A DNA stretch of 64,000 bases from the NCBI RefSeq assembly GCF_000384375.1, contig NZ_ARVX01000001.1:1550001-1614000 (forward strand). Direction: 5' to 3'. A model generated the notes under the pieces. It was not told the DNA's origin. It ran no database searches and saw only the letters and a list, made by a program, of their open reading frames with translations. Shown here in pieces: positions 15,868 to 24,937 of the stretch. The first letter of the stretch is position 1. Each line of letters begins with the position of its first letter. The translations under genes were made by a program, and so were the position numbers. Origin of the DNA: Methylotenera versatilis 79 (GTDB lineage Bacteria; Pseudomonadota; Gammaproteobacteria; Burkholderiales; Methylophilaceae).

Positions 15868-17328
15868 TTGGGACAAGAGATATTAATTAACGTCACGCCA
15901 CAAGAAACGCGTGTTGCCGTGCTAGAGCAGGGCATTGCGCAAGAGTTGCATATTGAACGCAGTTCGTCATTGGGCATTGTCGGCAACGTTTATCGCGGGA
16001 AAGTGTGTCGTGTATTGCCAGGCATGCAGTCGGCGTTTGTGGAAATTGGCTTACAACGCGCAGCATTTTTACATGTTGCCGATATTATGGAATGCCATAT
16101 TGATGGCGAGCCGCCAACTGAACGTTTGATTCAAGACGTGTTGCGCGAAGGTCAATCGATTATTGTGCAGGTGATTAAAGAGCCGATTGGTACTAAAGGT
16201 GCGCGTTTAACCACTGAAGTCAGTATTGCAGGGCGGTTTTTAGTATTTCTGCCGCATCAAGAACATATCGGCGTTTCGCAACGCATTGAAGACGAAACAG
16301 AGCGCGAGATGTTGCGTAATCGCTTATTGGGCTTGTTACCAGAAAAGCGCTCTGGCGGTTTTATCATTCGCACCATGTCAGAAGCCGCTTCTGACCAAGA
16401 GTTACTGGCGGATATCGAGTATCTGCAAAAAGTGTGGGCAAAAATTCAAACCGATAGTCAATCGGCAGGCGAACGCTCGTTGGTTTTTTATGATTTAAGT
16501 TTGCCGCGGCGTATTTTAAGGGATGTGGTGAATGACCACACAGTCAGCATTCGCGTCGATTCTAAAGAGACGTTCAATCAGCTGAAAGAGTTTGCGGAGT
16601 TGTACGTAGCTAAAGCCGTTAAGCCGCTGTATCACTATCAAGGCGAACGGACGATTTTCGATTTTTATAATATTGAAAAAGAAATCGAACGTGCACTTTC
16701 ACGTAAAGTGGAATTGAAATCGGGCGGTTATTTGATTTTTGACCAAACTGAAGCGTTAACTACGGTTGATGTGAATACTGGCAGTTTTGTCAGCGGCAAA
16801 AACTTATCTGACACGATATTTAAAACCAATTTAGAAGCCGCGCAATGTATCGCGCGCCAATTAAGGTTGCGTAATTTGGGCGGCATTATCATCATCGATT
16901 TTATTGATATGGATGAAGATAGCCAGCGCGAAACGGTATTAGAAGAGCTTAAAAAAGCGGTTGAACCAGACCGTGCGCGCACTGGTGTGAATGGATTTAC
17001 CTCGCTAGGTTTGGTAGAAATGACGCGGAAACGTACCAGAGAAAGCTTAGCACATTTGCTGTGTGAGCCTTGCGACGTATGCCAAGGACGCGGCGAACAC
17101 AAAACCGCGCAAACGATTTGTTATGAAATCATGCGTGAATTATTGCGCGAATCGAAACAGTTTGATGCCAAAGAATTCAAAGTGATTGCCTGCACGCAAG
17201 TGATCGATATGTTGCTGGATGAAGAGTCTCAAAGCTTGGCGAACCTGTCAGACTTTATTAACAAGCGCGTGACTTTGCAGCCTGATAGTCAATATGCAAG
17301 AGAAGCATTCGATATTGTGTGGATTTGA
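15868..17328 (+). CDS. rng: ribonuclease G
   Basis: RNase G is the endoribonuclease that matures the 5' end of 16S rRNA and cleaves some mRNAs. The 486-residue length is right for RNase G and lacks the long C-terminal scaffold of RNase E. An S1 RNA-binding domain occupies residues about 37-125. Catalytic aspartates are D301 in TVDVNTGSF and D344 in IIIIDFIDMDED, and the zinc-link cysteines lie in CEPCDVCQGRG (C402 and C405 in the conserved positions). It starts with TTG at 15868, matching the family N-terminus EILINVTPQETRVAV, with AGG eight bases upstream. It lies 70 bp after maf. Confidence 0.95.
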   Translation: MGQEILINVTPQETRVAVLEQGIAQELHIERSSSLGIVGNVYRGKVCRVLPGMQSAFVEIGLQRAAFLHVADIMECHIDGEPPTERLIQDVLREGQSIIVQVIKEPIGTKGARLTTEVSIAGRFLVFLPHQEHIGVSQRIEDETEREMLRNRLLGLLPEKRSGGFIIRTMSEAASDQELLADIEYLQKVWAKIQTDSQSAGERSLVFYDLSLPRRILRDVVNDHTVSIRVDSKETFNQLKEFAELYVAKAVKPLYHYQGERTIFDFYNIEKEIERALSRKVELKSGGYLIFDQTEALTTVDVNTGSFVSGKNLSDTIFKTNLEAAQCIARQLRLRNLGGIIIIDFIDMDEDSQRETVLEELKKAVEPDRARTGVNGFTSLGLVEMTRKRTRESLAHLLCEPCDVCQGRGEHKTAQTICYEIMRELLRESKQFDAKEFKVIACTQVIDMLLDEESQSLANLSDFINKRVTLQPDSQYAREAFDIVWI

Positions 17329-17450
17329 TTTTTGCTGGATTTTAAGGGTTAAGTTGAACCTGAATTGTTCAGTTGAACTTCAATAATTAAGTCGAACATT
17401 ACCTTAAGTCGTTAAAGAAAATCTCTAGAGTGACTTAAATTTCACTGCCG

Positions 17451-17481
17451 AAGTTAACCATTTATTCTGGTTAACTTTTTT
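17451..17481 (+). terminator. terminator between rng and the yggT-like gene
   Basis: AAGTTAACC (17451-17459) pairs with GGTTAACTT (17469-17477), followed by a T run. It ends on the stop codon of the convergent yggT-like gene and can serve both strands. Confidence 0.7.
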
Positions 17482-18058
17482 AGCTAAAAAGCCCAAGTAA
17501 TTGCATTTCTAAGGTTTTGAAAACCGAGATACTCACCATTTGCAATAAGATTAGCGCGACCAACGGTGAAAAATCAATGCCGCTTGTACTCGGAATTATT
17601 TTGCGAATCGGGTCTAAAATAGGTTTAGTTAATGCATCTAAAACGCCAGAAATCGGTGTGTAGGGATTCACCCAACTTAAAATCACCTGTAATAAAATCG
17701 CGTAAAAGAACACATCTAAAGCCGTGCGCAACACGCCGAGCAAGCTTAATCCCACAAAGCCGAACCATACGCCATTACCAGCGACAAATAGTGGAAAATT
17801 CTGCAACAATAATAAGCTTATTTGTAAAATTAACTGGGTAATTAACGCTAAAAATAACGTTGATAAATCTATTTTTTTTAAACTGGGAATAAATTTTCGC
17901 GCGGGTTTAACGGCAAAATCGGTCAATGTCATTACCATTAAACCAAGCGGATTGCTGAAAGGCGCCCTTAGTAATTGCATAAAGAATCGCAGCAAAAATA
18001 CCAGTGTTAATAGATTTAAAATAGTGGTGAGCAGAAATTGTAGTGCGGTTGTTAACAT
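17480..18058 (-). CDS. YggT family membrane protein
   Basis: A 192-residue inner-membrane protein made of two YggT repeats, each a pair of hydrophobic helices flanking a conserved loop (FSNPLGLMVMTLTDFAVKPARK in the first half, NPYTPISGVLDALTKPILDPIRK in the second). YggT proteins are linked to envelope integrity and osmotic tolerance, but the mechanism is unclear. It is the third gene of a yggS-like, proC, yggT-like run on the minus strand, a widely conserved order; 75 bp separate it from proC. The stop codon lies within a convergent terminator. Confidence 0.88.
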   Translation of the reverse strand: MLTTALQFLLTTILNLLTLVFLLRFFMQLLRAPFSNPLGLMVMTLTDFAVKPARKFIPSLKKIDLSTLFLALITQLILQISLLLLQNFPLFVAGNGVWFGFVGLSLLGVLRTALDVFFYAILLQVILSWVNPYTPISGVLDALTKPILDPIRKIIPSTSGIDFSPLVALILLQMVSISVFKTLEMQLLGLFS

Positions 18059-18133
18059 TAAAATTGCCTTAATTTTTGGTTGCTGAAAACCGTTTACTTA
18101 ATCTTTAAGTCCAAAGTGTTTAATTGAACAAGC

Positions 18134-18943
18134 TTAATTCATAGCGCCTAATTCGTCACCAAGCGTTTTTGCGCGCTGATAGGCTTTTTGTGCGGCCAAA
18201 ATAATCGCTTGTTTCACTTGTGAGTTTTCTAAACTCAATAGACCTTGTTCAGTGGTGCCGCCTTTTGAGGTCACTTGCGTGCGCAATGTGTTTATTGGCG
18301 TTGTGCTCACGTCAGCCAATAAGCTTGCACCTTTAAATGTGGCTAGACTCAGCTGTTTAGCTTCATACTCGTTTAAGCCTAATTCAAGCGCAGCAGTTTG
18401 TAGCGCTTCGATTAAATAAAATACATAGGCTGGTCCGCTGCCAGAAATCGCAGTCACTGCATCTAATTTTTCTTCAGAATCTAGCCATAAGGTATTGCCA
18501 GCGGCTTTGAGTATTTGGTCTGCCAGCGAAATATGTTTTTTGGTGACGCTTAGCATTGCGTACAAGCCGGTTACGCCAGCCTGAATTTGCGCAGGTGTGT
18601 TGGGCATGGCGCGCACAATGGTTTGATAGTCGTCCAGCCAGCGGCTTAAATCAGTTAATCGAATACCCGCAGCAATTGAAATCACTAATTGTGTGGTTAA
18701 CAAAGGCGCCAGAGTTTTAGACAGCGCAGGTAATTGTTGCGGTTTAATCGCTAATACAATCGCTTCACTATTACTCACACTGCTTAATTCTGCACTGACT
18801 TGTACGCCCAATTGCTCTAATTGTTCCCATTTGCTGGTGTCGTGTTCGATCACCACAATGTTAGACATGGCCATTTTTTTATTTTTTAAGCCAACAATAA
18901 GGGCATAAGCCATATTGCCGCCGCCGATAAAAGCTAATTTCAT
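18134..18943 (-). CDS. proC: pyrroline-5-carboxylate reductase
   Basis: ProC reduces pyrroline-5-carboxylate to proline with NAD(P)H, the last step of proline synthesis. The 269-residue protein starts with the dinucleotide-binding glycine motif FIGGGNMAYALI and has the C-terminal dimerisation domain containing AISGSGPAYVFYLIEAL and the family stretch QVTSKGGTTEQGLLSLE. It follows the PLP-binding protein gene by 31 bp and precedes the yggT-like gene, suggesting one transcript from the region shared with pilT. Confidence 0.96.
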   Translation of the reverse strand: MKLAFIGGGNMAYALIVGLKNKKMAMSNIVVIEHDTSKWEQLEQLGVQVSAELSSVSNSEAIVLAIKPQQLPALSKTLAPLLTTQLVISIAAGIRLTDLSRWLDDYQTIVRAMPNTPAQIQAGVTGLYAMLSVTKKHISLADQILKAAGNTLWLDSEEKLDAVTAISGSGPAYVFYLIEALQTAALELGLNEYEAKQLSLATFKGASLLADVSTTPINTLRTQVTSKGGTTEQGLLSLENSQVKQAIILAAQKAYQRAKTLGDELGAMN

Positions 18944-18974
18944 GCGTAAAATCTCACTTGGTTGATTAGTAGGT

Positions 18975-19673
18975 TTAATTAGTTCGGTTAATTGGTTGCC
19001 GCGCGCCGAATAGCGCGGAGCCGATACGCACTATGGTAGCACCTTCATGAATCGCTGCAACATAGTCTTCGGACATGCCAATGGAAAGCGTATCAATCGC
19101 AAAACCCTGTTGCTGCAATGTGATAAATGCATCATGCACAATTTTAAATTGCGCGCGCTGCGCATCAAAATCTTTTGCTGGCGCAGGGATCGCCATTAAC
19201 CCGCGCAGTTTGAGGTTCGGCAACGCATTAATGGCATTTGCCAACGTGATTGTTTCAGTTAAATTTGCACCACTTTTGGTGGATTCTTCACTGCTGTTGA
19301 TTTGAATACACACATTTAATGGCGTTAAAGAAGGTGATCTCGCGCTGGATAAACGCTCTGCAATTTTAAGTCTGTCGACCGAATGCACCCAATCGAAATG
19401 TTGCGCAATCAGTTGAGTTTTATTGCTTTGAATAGGGCCAATAAAATGCCATTCGATACTTAAGTCACTTAGTTGCTGCTGTTTGTTAATGGCTTCTTGC
19501 ACATAGTTTTCACCAAAAGCACGTTGCCCAGCTAAGTATGCGCTGCGCAATTTTTCGGCCGATTGTGCTTTGCTCACAGCAAGTAATTGCGCGTTATCTT
19601 TTCTGCCCACCGCCGTTAACGCAGCGCGAATATTTGCTTGAATCGCTTGCAAGGAATCGGCAATTATGGTCAT
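18975..19673 (-). CDS. YggS family PLP homeostasis protein
   Basis: This 232-residue protein is the single-domain PLP-binding barrel family (PLPBP, YggS, PROSC). PLP would be carried by K35 in LAVSKAQ; further family text includes FGENYVQEA, WHFIGPIQSNK and SIGMSEDYVAAI. Members have no firm enzymatic activity and buffer intracellular PLP, affecting amino-acid metabolism. It is first of the minus-strand run with proC and the yggT-like gene, and diverges from pilT across 91 bp. Confidence 0.93.
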   Translation of the reverse strand: MTIIADSLQAIQANIRAALTAVGRKDNAQLLAVSKAQSAEKLRSAYLAGQRAFGENYVQEAINKQQQLSDLSIEWHFIGPIQSNKTQLIAQHFDWVHSVDRLKIAERLSSARSPSLTPLNVCIQINSSEESTKSGANLTETITLANAINALPNLKLRGLMAIPAPAKDFDAQRAQFKIVHDAFITLQQQGFAIDTLSIGMSEDYVAAIHEGATIVRIGSALFGARQPINRTN

Positions 19674-19764
19674 AATTCAAACACTTTAAACAATTAGTTT
19701 AATGTACTTTATGAAGTTTCATCTTCATCGTTTACATAAGCCTAAATTATAGCAGGAGCCGCAA

Positions 19765-20808
19765 GTGGATATTTCAGATTTACTGGCCTTTTCAGTTAAG
19801 AATAAAGCATCAGATTTGCACTTATCAGCTGGCTTGCCGCCGATGATTCGTGTACATGGCGATATTCGTAAAATCAACGTGCCAGCGCTGGATCACACGC
19901 AAGTACATGGCATGGTGTATGACATCATGAACGATGGCCAGCGTAAAGTTTATGAAGAAACGCTGGAGTGTGATTTCTCATTTGAGATTCCGAATCTAGC
20001 CCGTTTCCGCGTGAATGCGTTTAATCATAATCGCGGTTCTGGTGCTGTTTTCCGCACTATTCCCTCTAAAATTCTAACGTTAGAACAACTGAATTGCCCA
20101 GCCATTTTTAAAGAGATTGCCAATACACCACGCGGTATCGTGTTAGTTACTGGCCCAACAGGTTCTGGTAAATCCACTACATTGGCGGCGATGGTGGATT
20201 ATATCAATGAGAACGAAATGGGTCATATTCTGACGGTAGAAGACCCAATCGAGTTTGTGCACACATCCAAAAAATGTTTGATTAACCAACGTGAAGTTGG
20301 CCCACATACACTGTCATTTAATAACGCGTTGCGCTCCGCATTACGTGAAGACCCTGATGTGATTTTGGTGGGCGAGATGCGCGATTTGGAAACGATTCGC
20401 TTGGCTTTAAGCGCGGCAGAAACTGGTCACTTGGTCTTTGGTACGCTACATACTAGCTCAGCCGCTAAAACGGTAGACCGTATTGTAGATGTGTTCCCAG
20501 CGGCTGAAAAAGAAATGGTGCGCTCGATGTTGTCAGAATCTTTACGCTCAGTGATTTCGCAAACTTTGTGTAAAACTAAAGATGAGCAGGGTCGTGTAGC
20601 CGCGCATGAAATTATGATTGGTACGCCTGCAATTCGTAATTTGATTCGTGAAAATAAAGTCGCGCAAATGTACTCATCTATTCAGACAGGCCAAAATGTC
20701 GGCATGCAAACACTGGATCAAAATCTACAAGATTTAGTACGCAGAAATGTGATTTCCGCCACTGAAGCGCGCAGTAAAGCCGCCAATAAAGAGTCGATTA
20801 TTGGTTAA
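19765..20808 (+). CDS. pilT: type IV pilus retraction ATPase PilT
   Basis: PilT is the hexameric motor that depolymerises type IV pili, driving twitching and DNA uptake. The 347-residue protein has an N-terminal PAS-like domain (KASDLHLSAG near residues 14-23), Walker A GPTGSGKST near 130, the Asp box with ILTVEDPIEF, a His box around GHLVFGTLHT, and the PilT-specific AIRNLIRE retraction motif near residue 290. It starts with GTG at 19765, with AGGAG seven bases upstream. pilU follows at 62 bp, as usual. The window also contains comEC, so transformation competence is plausible. Confidence 0.96.
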   Translation: MDISDLLAFSVKNKASDLHLSAGLPPMIRVHGDIRKINVPALDHTQVHGMVYDIMNDGQRKVYEETLECDFSFEIPNLARFRVNAFNHNRGSGAVFRTIPSKILTLEQLNCPAIFKEIANTPRGIVLVTGPTGSGKSTTLAAMVDYINENEMGHILTVEDPIEFVHTSKKCLINQREVGPHTLSFNNALRSALREDPDVILVGEMRDLETIRLALSAAETGHLVFGTLHTSSAAKTVDRIVDVFPAAEKEMVRSMLSESLRSVISQTLCKTKDEQGRVAAHEIMIGTPAIRNLIRENKVAQMYSSIQTGQNVGMQTLDQNLQDLVRRNVISATEARSKAANKESIIG

Positions 20809-20870
20809 GATTTTGTTTCAAATACGATTTTAAATATTAGCTGAAAATTAGGCATTTAAATTAGGACTAC

Positions 20871-22010
20871 ATGATGGAAAAAGGCCAGGCCGAGAAATTT
20901 GTATTTGATTTGCTACGTTTGATGATTAGCAAAAAAGCGTCTGATATGTTCATCACAGCCGGTTTTCCGCCTGCAATGAAAATTGACGGAAAAATGACGC
21001 CAATCAGTCAACAAGTGTTGTCAGCACAACAAGCGCGTGAAATTGGCCGTTCGATTATGAATGACAAACAAGCGGCAGAGTTTGATGCCAGTAGTGAATG
21101 TAATTTTGCGATTGGCTTACCAGGTGTTGCGCGATTCAGGGTGAACGCTTTTGTACAGCGCGGTTCTGTGGGTTTGGTGTTTAGAACCATTGCCACCAAA
21201 ATTCCTAAATTTGAAGACTTAGGTCTGCCTGAAGTATTAAAAGATATTGCCATGACAAAACGTGGTTTGGTGATTTTTGTTGGCGGTACAGGTTCTGGAA
21301 AATCTACTTCTTTGGCAGCCATGGTTGGTTATCGCAATGAGAATAGCTATGGGCATATTATTACCATTGAAGATCCAGTTGAATTTGTCCATGAACATAA
21401 AAACTGCATTATTACCCAGCGCGAAGTTGGCGTAGATACCGATAATTGGCATATTGCACTTAAAAATACGTTACGCCAGGCGCCAGATGTGATTTTGATT
21501 GGAGAGATTCGTGACCGTGAAACCATGGATTATGCGATTGCATTTGCTGAAACAGGACATTTATGCATGGCTACATTGCATGCTAATAGTACCAATCAGG
21601 CTTTAGATCGCATTATCAACTTTTTCCCAGAAGAGCGTCGTCACCAGTTACTAATGGACTTATCATTGAATACGCGTGCGTTTATTTCGCAACGGTTGAT
21701 TCCTAAAGTAGATGGTATTGGTCGAGCTGCTGCAATTGAAATTATGATTAATTCACCACTGATTTCAGATTTAATCTTCAAAGGTGATGTGCATGAAATT
21801 AAAGAAATTATCAGCCGCTCACGCGAGTTGGGCATGCAAACCTTTGATCAGGCTTTGTTTGATTTGCATGAATCAGGCGCAATTAGTTATGAAGATGCGT
21901 TGCGAAATGCGGACTCTGTGAATGATTTACGCTTGAAAGTGAAATTGCATGGCAAAGGTGCGCATGATAAAGATTTGTCCGCAGGCTTAGATCACTTGGG
22001 CATTGTTTAG
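20871..22010 (+). CDS. pilU: PilT-dependent retraction ATPase PilU
   Basis: PilU is a PilT paralogue that adds force to pilus retraction and usually works only with PilT. The 379-residue protein shares the N-terminal KASDMFITAGFPP motif, Walker A GGTGSGKST, ITIEDPVEF Asp box and HLCMATLHANS His box; the PilU-type C-terminal tail (HGKGAHDKDLSAGLDHL) extends past the ATPase core. Two adjacent ATG codons are possible (20871, 20874); AGGA at 20863-20866 is better spaced for the second. It is cotranscribed with pilT and ends at a strong terminator. Confidence 0.95.
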   Translation: MMEKGQAEKFVFDLLRLMISKKASDMFITAGFPPAMKIDGKMTPISQQVLSAQQAREIGRSIMNDKQAAEFDASSECNFAIGLPGVARFRVNAFVQRGSVGLVFRTIATKIPKFEDLGLPEVLKDIAMTKRGLVIFVGGTGSGKSTSLAAMVGYRNENSYGHIITIEDPVEFVHEHKNCIITQREVGVDTDNWHIALKNTLRQAPDVILIGEIRDRETMDYAIAFAETGHLCMATLHANSTNQALDRIINFFPEERRHQLLMDLSLNTRAFISQRLIPKVDGIGRAAAIEIMINSPLISDLIFKGDVHEIKEIISRSRELGMQTFDQALFDLHESGAISYEDALRNADSVNDLRLKVKLHGKGAHDKDLSAGLDHLGIV

Positions 22011-22043
22011 TCAATTGAGTCTTTAACAAATAACGCTCAAATA

Positions 22044-22074
22044 AAAAAAAGCCGATAATTTATCGGCTTTTTTA
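22044..22074 (+). terminator. bidirectional terminator between pilU and the OmpA-like gene
   Basis: AAAAAAGCCGATAA pairs with TTATCGGCTTTTTT around a minimal loop, with an A run on one side and a T run on the other. It sits between convergent genes and can serve both. Confidence 0.9.
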
Positions 22075-22113
22075 TTGGTTAATTAAGGTTAACTTAACCC
22101 ATTAAAACATTCA

Positions 22114-22911
22114 TTATTCTATCGAAACCTCTACTCGTCTCGCTTCAGCCAAATCCGTTCCGCCATCTACACTTTGCGGTTTGCGCTTGTCGATTCTGTC
22201 ATCATCAATACCTGCAGCTTCTAATGCATCTTCGACAGATTCGGCGCGGTTTTTAGCCAGCTTTTCGTTAGATGCTTTATTGCCACTAGGATCATGATAA
22301 CCAGACAAAACTGCTTTGGCTTCAGGATGCGCTTTTAGCCATTCGATAATCGCCGCAAGGCTGGTGTTGGCATCGTTTGGCAACGTAGTCTTGCCTGTAT
22401 CGAAATACAACTTAACCGCTGCTGGTGGTGCAACTGTTGCAACTGGTGAATCAACAGTTTTAACGACAAACTGATTAACGATCGTCACGGCTGATCCAAA
22501 AAACGCCTGTGCATCAGTACCTTTTTGCTGTTTGATCGCCTCACTATCGACGATGCCAGATAACAACACTTTTTTATCGTCACCTTGCGCACGTAAGTCT
22601 TCACCGCTCAATAGCATCTTTAACTTGTCAGAGTCAGCTAGCCAAGTGATGTTTGAAATATCACCCGTGCTAGTCACCTCACTTTGGGTTGCAGTAAAAC
22701 TGAATCCACTAGTTGCTGTGGTAGTTTGCGATGTTTCTACTGGTGGTATTGTCGTTTCAGCTGAAGTGTCAGTTGAAACGCCGCAACAAGCACTAGTTGG
22801 TCCACGGCCTGTGAGCAACATCCACAGTAATATTAAAGCAAGAATAAGTGCAACTATCCATGTCCAGCGGTTGTAACTAGCCTGGTTTTTCGCAGAATTG
22901 TTGGTTTGCAT
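22114..22911 (-). CDS. OmpA-like protein with N-terminal membrane anchor and BON-like segment
   Basis: The 265-residue protein has one membrane helix at residues about 17-34, a Thr/Ser-rich linker to about 75, a region about 80-145 whose KVLLSGIVDSEAIKQQKG resembles a BON domain, and a C-terminal OmpA domain (LYFDTGKTTLPNDANTSL, then LSGYHDPSGNKASNEKLAKN and ARRVEVSIE). OmpA domains bind peptidoglycan, so the protein probably ties the inner membrane to the wall. The BON-plus-OmpA arrangement recalls mycobacterial OmpATb, but the BON call is weak. GGGAG precedes the ATG by seven bases. It follows the helix-hairpin-helix gene by 25 bp, so the two are probably one operon. Confidence 0.82.
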   Translation of the reverse strand: MQTNNSAKNQASYNRWTWIVALILALILLWMLLTGRGPTSACCGVSTDTSAETTIPPVETSQTTTATSGFSFTATQSEVTSTGDISNITWLADSDKLKMLLSGEDLRAQGDDKKVLLSGIVDSEAIKQQKGTDAQAFFGSAVTIVNQFVVKTVDSPVATVAPPAAVKLYFDTGKTTLPNDANTSLAAIIEWLKAHPEAKAVLSGYHDPSGNKASNEKLAKNRAESVEDALEAAGIDDDRIDKRKPQSVDGGTDLAEARRVEVSIE

Positions 22912-22936
22912 CGTTATACTCCCTGGTTGTTAATGG

Positions 22937-23497
22937 TTATTTTTTAACGCCACCAGAAAGCTCGTCTTGCAGTTTTTTGAGCTCAGCCCATTTGTTAGCC
23001 GATGCCAGTTTTGCTTGTTTGGCCCAAGTGCTTGGGTTGGCAATGCGGAAACGTGCGCCACCTTTATCTAAAATCGCACGTATTTGCGGCACGGTTTGTT
23101 CGGCTAATTGGGCGAATGTTTTAATGCCACTATCAATCAATAATTCATTGATTTTTGGCCCGATACCTTCAACAATCGTTAAATCATTGGCATTTTTTAG
23201 GCTAAATCCAGCAGCTTTTGCGGCGGCAATATCAATGGCCGAACTGGCAGGTTTTGGCGTAGCTTTTGGTTTTGCTACAGGTACTGGTGTAACAACTGTT
23301 GAGGCAGGAATATCTGCTAATTTAGCAGGCGGCGGTTCTGATTTTGTCGCAGGAACTGGTTTTGTAACAGGAATAGGTTCAGTTTGATGGGGTTTATTGG
23401 AGCATTTGCACAACCAACGATTCAATAGCCAGCCGATTAAAACGCCTAAAAGCAACCAAAACCAGCAGCATGATAAGGTACTAAAAAATGCACTCAT
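22937..23497 (-). CDS. membrane-anchored helix-hairpin-helix protein of unknown function
   Basis: This 186-residue protein has a single membrane helix (residues about 11-28), a Pro/Ala/Lys-rich linker (about 36-85), and a C-terminal helix-hairpin-helix domain with DLTIVEGIGPKINELLIDSG. That domain type is often labelled flap-endonuclease-like, but nuclease residues are not apparent and similar modules occur in many proteins with no DNA role shown. The tail (KLQDELSGGVKK) is charged. GGGGAGT precedes the ATG. It is the first gene of a two-gene unit with the OmpA-like gene. Confidence 0.75.
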   Translation of the reverse strand: MSAFFSTLSCCWFWLLLGVLIGWLLNRWLCKCSNKPHQTEPIPVTKPVPATKSEPPPAKLADIPASTVVTPVPVAKPKATPKPASSAIDIAAAKAAGFSLKNANDLTIVEGIGPKINELLIDSGIKTFAQLAEQTVPQIRAILDKGGARFRIANPSTWAKQAKLASANKWAELKKLQDELSGGVKK

Positions 23498-23617
23498 TAT
23501 TACTCCCCAATAAAATGATGAATCGAAACAAAAACTTAATTAATACAAAACTCCAATTAATTTAAAGACTATCTGCGTCTTTTGGTAAAACGTCAAGTGG
23601 CAGAAATTATTTAGGAG

Positions 23618-23641
23618 TAATTCACCATGAAAAATAAGTGA
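23618..23641 (+). other. orphan ribosome site with a four-codon reading frame
   Basis: TAGGAG is followed nine bases later by ATG-AAA-AAT-AAG-TGA at 23627-23641. The site is as good as those of real genes here but the frame encodes only MKNK, and beyond it lies the antisense 3' end of pyrC'. It may be the remnant of a lost gene or chance. Confidence 0.3.
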
Positions 23642-23647
23642 ATGGCA

Positions 23648-24937
23648 CTAGCTTTTTATACAAGCGCTTTGATAAGTAATTTGCCCATGTAATAAGGTAT
23701 ATTGCACTTTACCCATCATTTCTAAACTCAAAAATGGTGTATTTTTACCATGGCTTTTTAATTCGCTAGGCGTGACTTTCCAGATTTTTTCAGGGTTAAA
23801 AATCGCAATATCAGCATCGCGCCCAATAGATAAATCGCCACTGTTAATGCCTAATATTTGGGCTGGCTGATAAGTGATTTTTGCAATCGCTTCTGCAAGG
23901 CTTAATTTTTGATTTTCTGCCCATTTAAGTGCAAGCGGCAATAATAATTCCAGGCCAGTCGCGCCAGCTTCTGATTCAGTAAATGGCAGTAGTTTGGCGT
24001 CATCATTCACTGGCGTGTGGTCAGAGCAAATGGCGTCTAACGTGCCATCTTTTAAACCTTGGCATAAGGCCTCTTTATCGCGCATGCTGCGTAATGGTGG
24101 TTTGAGATGTGCGTGTGAATTGAAAAAGCCAATATCAAAATCGGTTAAATGTAAGTGATGCGCGCTGACATCGGCGGTGACTTGTACACCTTGTTTTTTT
24201 GCTTCGCGCACAAGGTTAACACCTTCGGCAGTCGATAATCTGCACAGGTGTATTTTTGTGTTGGTTTCGCGCGCGATGCGTAAAATGCTGGCGATGGCCA
24301 AGCATTCGGCCGCGGCAGGAATGCCTTTTAAGCCCAATCTACTGGCCAATTCGCCATCATGCGCAACACCGTTTTTGGCAAGATAATCATCTTCTGCGCG
24401 TAAAAACAAGGTGAAACCAAACGTAGAGGCGTATTCGCACGCGCGCCATAACACTTGCGTATCAATGATGGCTTCGTCTGCTTGGCTGAAACCGACACAG
24501 CCAGCTTCGGTCAATTTACACATTTCAGTGAGTAATTTACCTTCTAGCTGACGCGTTAATGCACCGAGTGGATAAACATGCGCCAAGTTGAGTTGTTTGG
24601 CGCGGTATTTCAGCATTTCAACAAGCCCAGGCTCATCTAACACTGGCTGCGTATCTGGTGTGCAAGCGAGGCTGGTCACGCCGCCAGCTGCCGCTGCATT
24701 TAACTCGCTCACCAATGTTGCGCTGTATTCAGAACCAGGCTCGCGTAGTCTTGCGCTTAAATCGATAAAGCCAGGGCTAACGATTAAGCCGCTGGCATCA
24801 ATAGTTTGATTCGCTGTAAAGTCGGCTGGCTTGTTGCCAATAGCAACGATTTTTCCAGCAGCGATGTAAACGTCATGCTGGGCATCAATTTTATTTTTCG
24901 GGTCAATCAAATGCCCATTTTTAATATGAATTTTCAT
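23648..24937 (-). CDS. pyrC': dihydroorotase-like PyrC', probably inactive partner of ATCase
   Basis: A 429-residue amidohydrolase of the dihydroorotase family that has lost the catalytic metal site. The usual DxHxHxR is DLSARLR here (S61 and R63 in place of both histidines), a further ligand position reads LRAED (R180), and the HxxH-like site reads HLCRLST (H230 kept, R233 substituted). The Asp in SDHTPV (D306) remains. Such PyrC' proteins are known in pseudomonads, where they are needed for assembly and activity of aspartate transcarbamoylase rather than catalysing DHO formation. It overlaps pyrB by four bases (ATGA). A catalytically competent DHOase must be encoded elsewhere. Confidence 0.88.
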   Translation of the reverse strand: MKIHIKNGHLIDPKNKIDAQHDVYIAAGKIVAIGNKPADFTANQTIDASGLIVSPGFIDLSARLREPGSEYSATLVSELNAAAAGGVTSLACTPDTQPVLDEPGLVEMLKYRAKQLNLAHVYPLGALTRQLEGKLLTEMCKLTEAGCVGFSQADEAIIDTQVLWRACEYASTFGFTLFLRAEDDYLAKNGVAHDGELASRLGLKGIPAAAECLAIASILRIARETNTKIHLCRLSTAEGVNLVREAKKQGVQVTADVSAHHLHLTDFDIGFFNSHAHLKPPLRSMRDKEALCQGLKDGTLDAICSDHTPVNDDAKLLPFTESEAGATGLELLLPLALKWAENQKLSLAEAIAKITYQPAQILGINSGDLSIGRDADIAIFNPEKIWKVTPSELKSHGKNTPFLSLEMMGKVQYTLLHGQITYQSACIKS

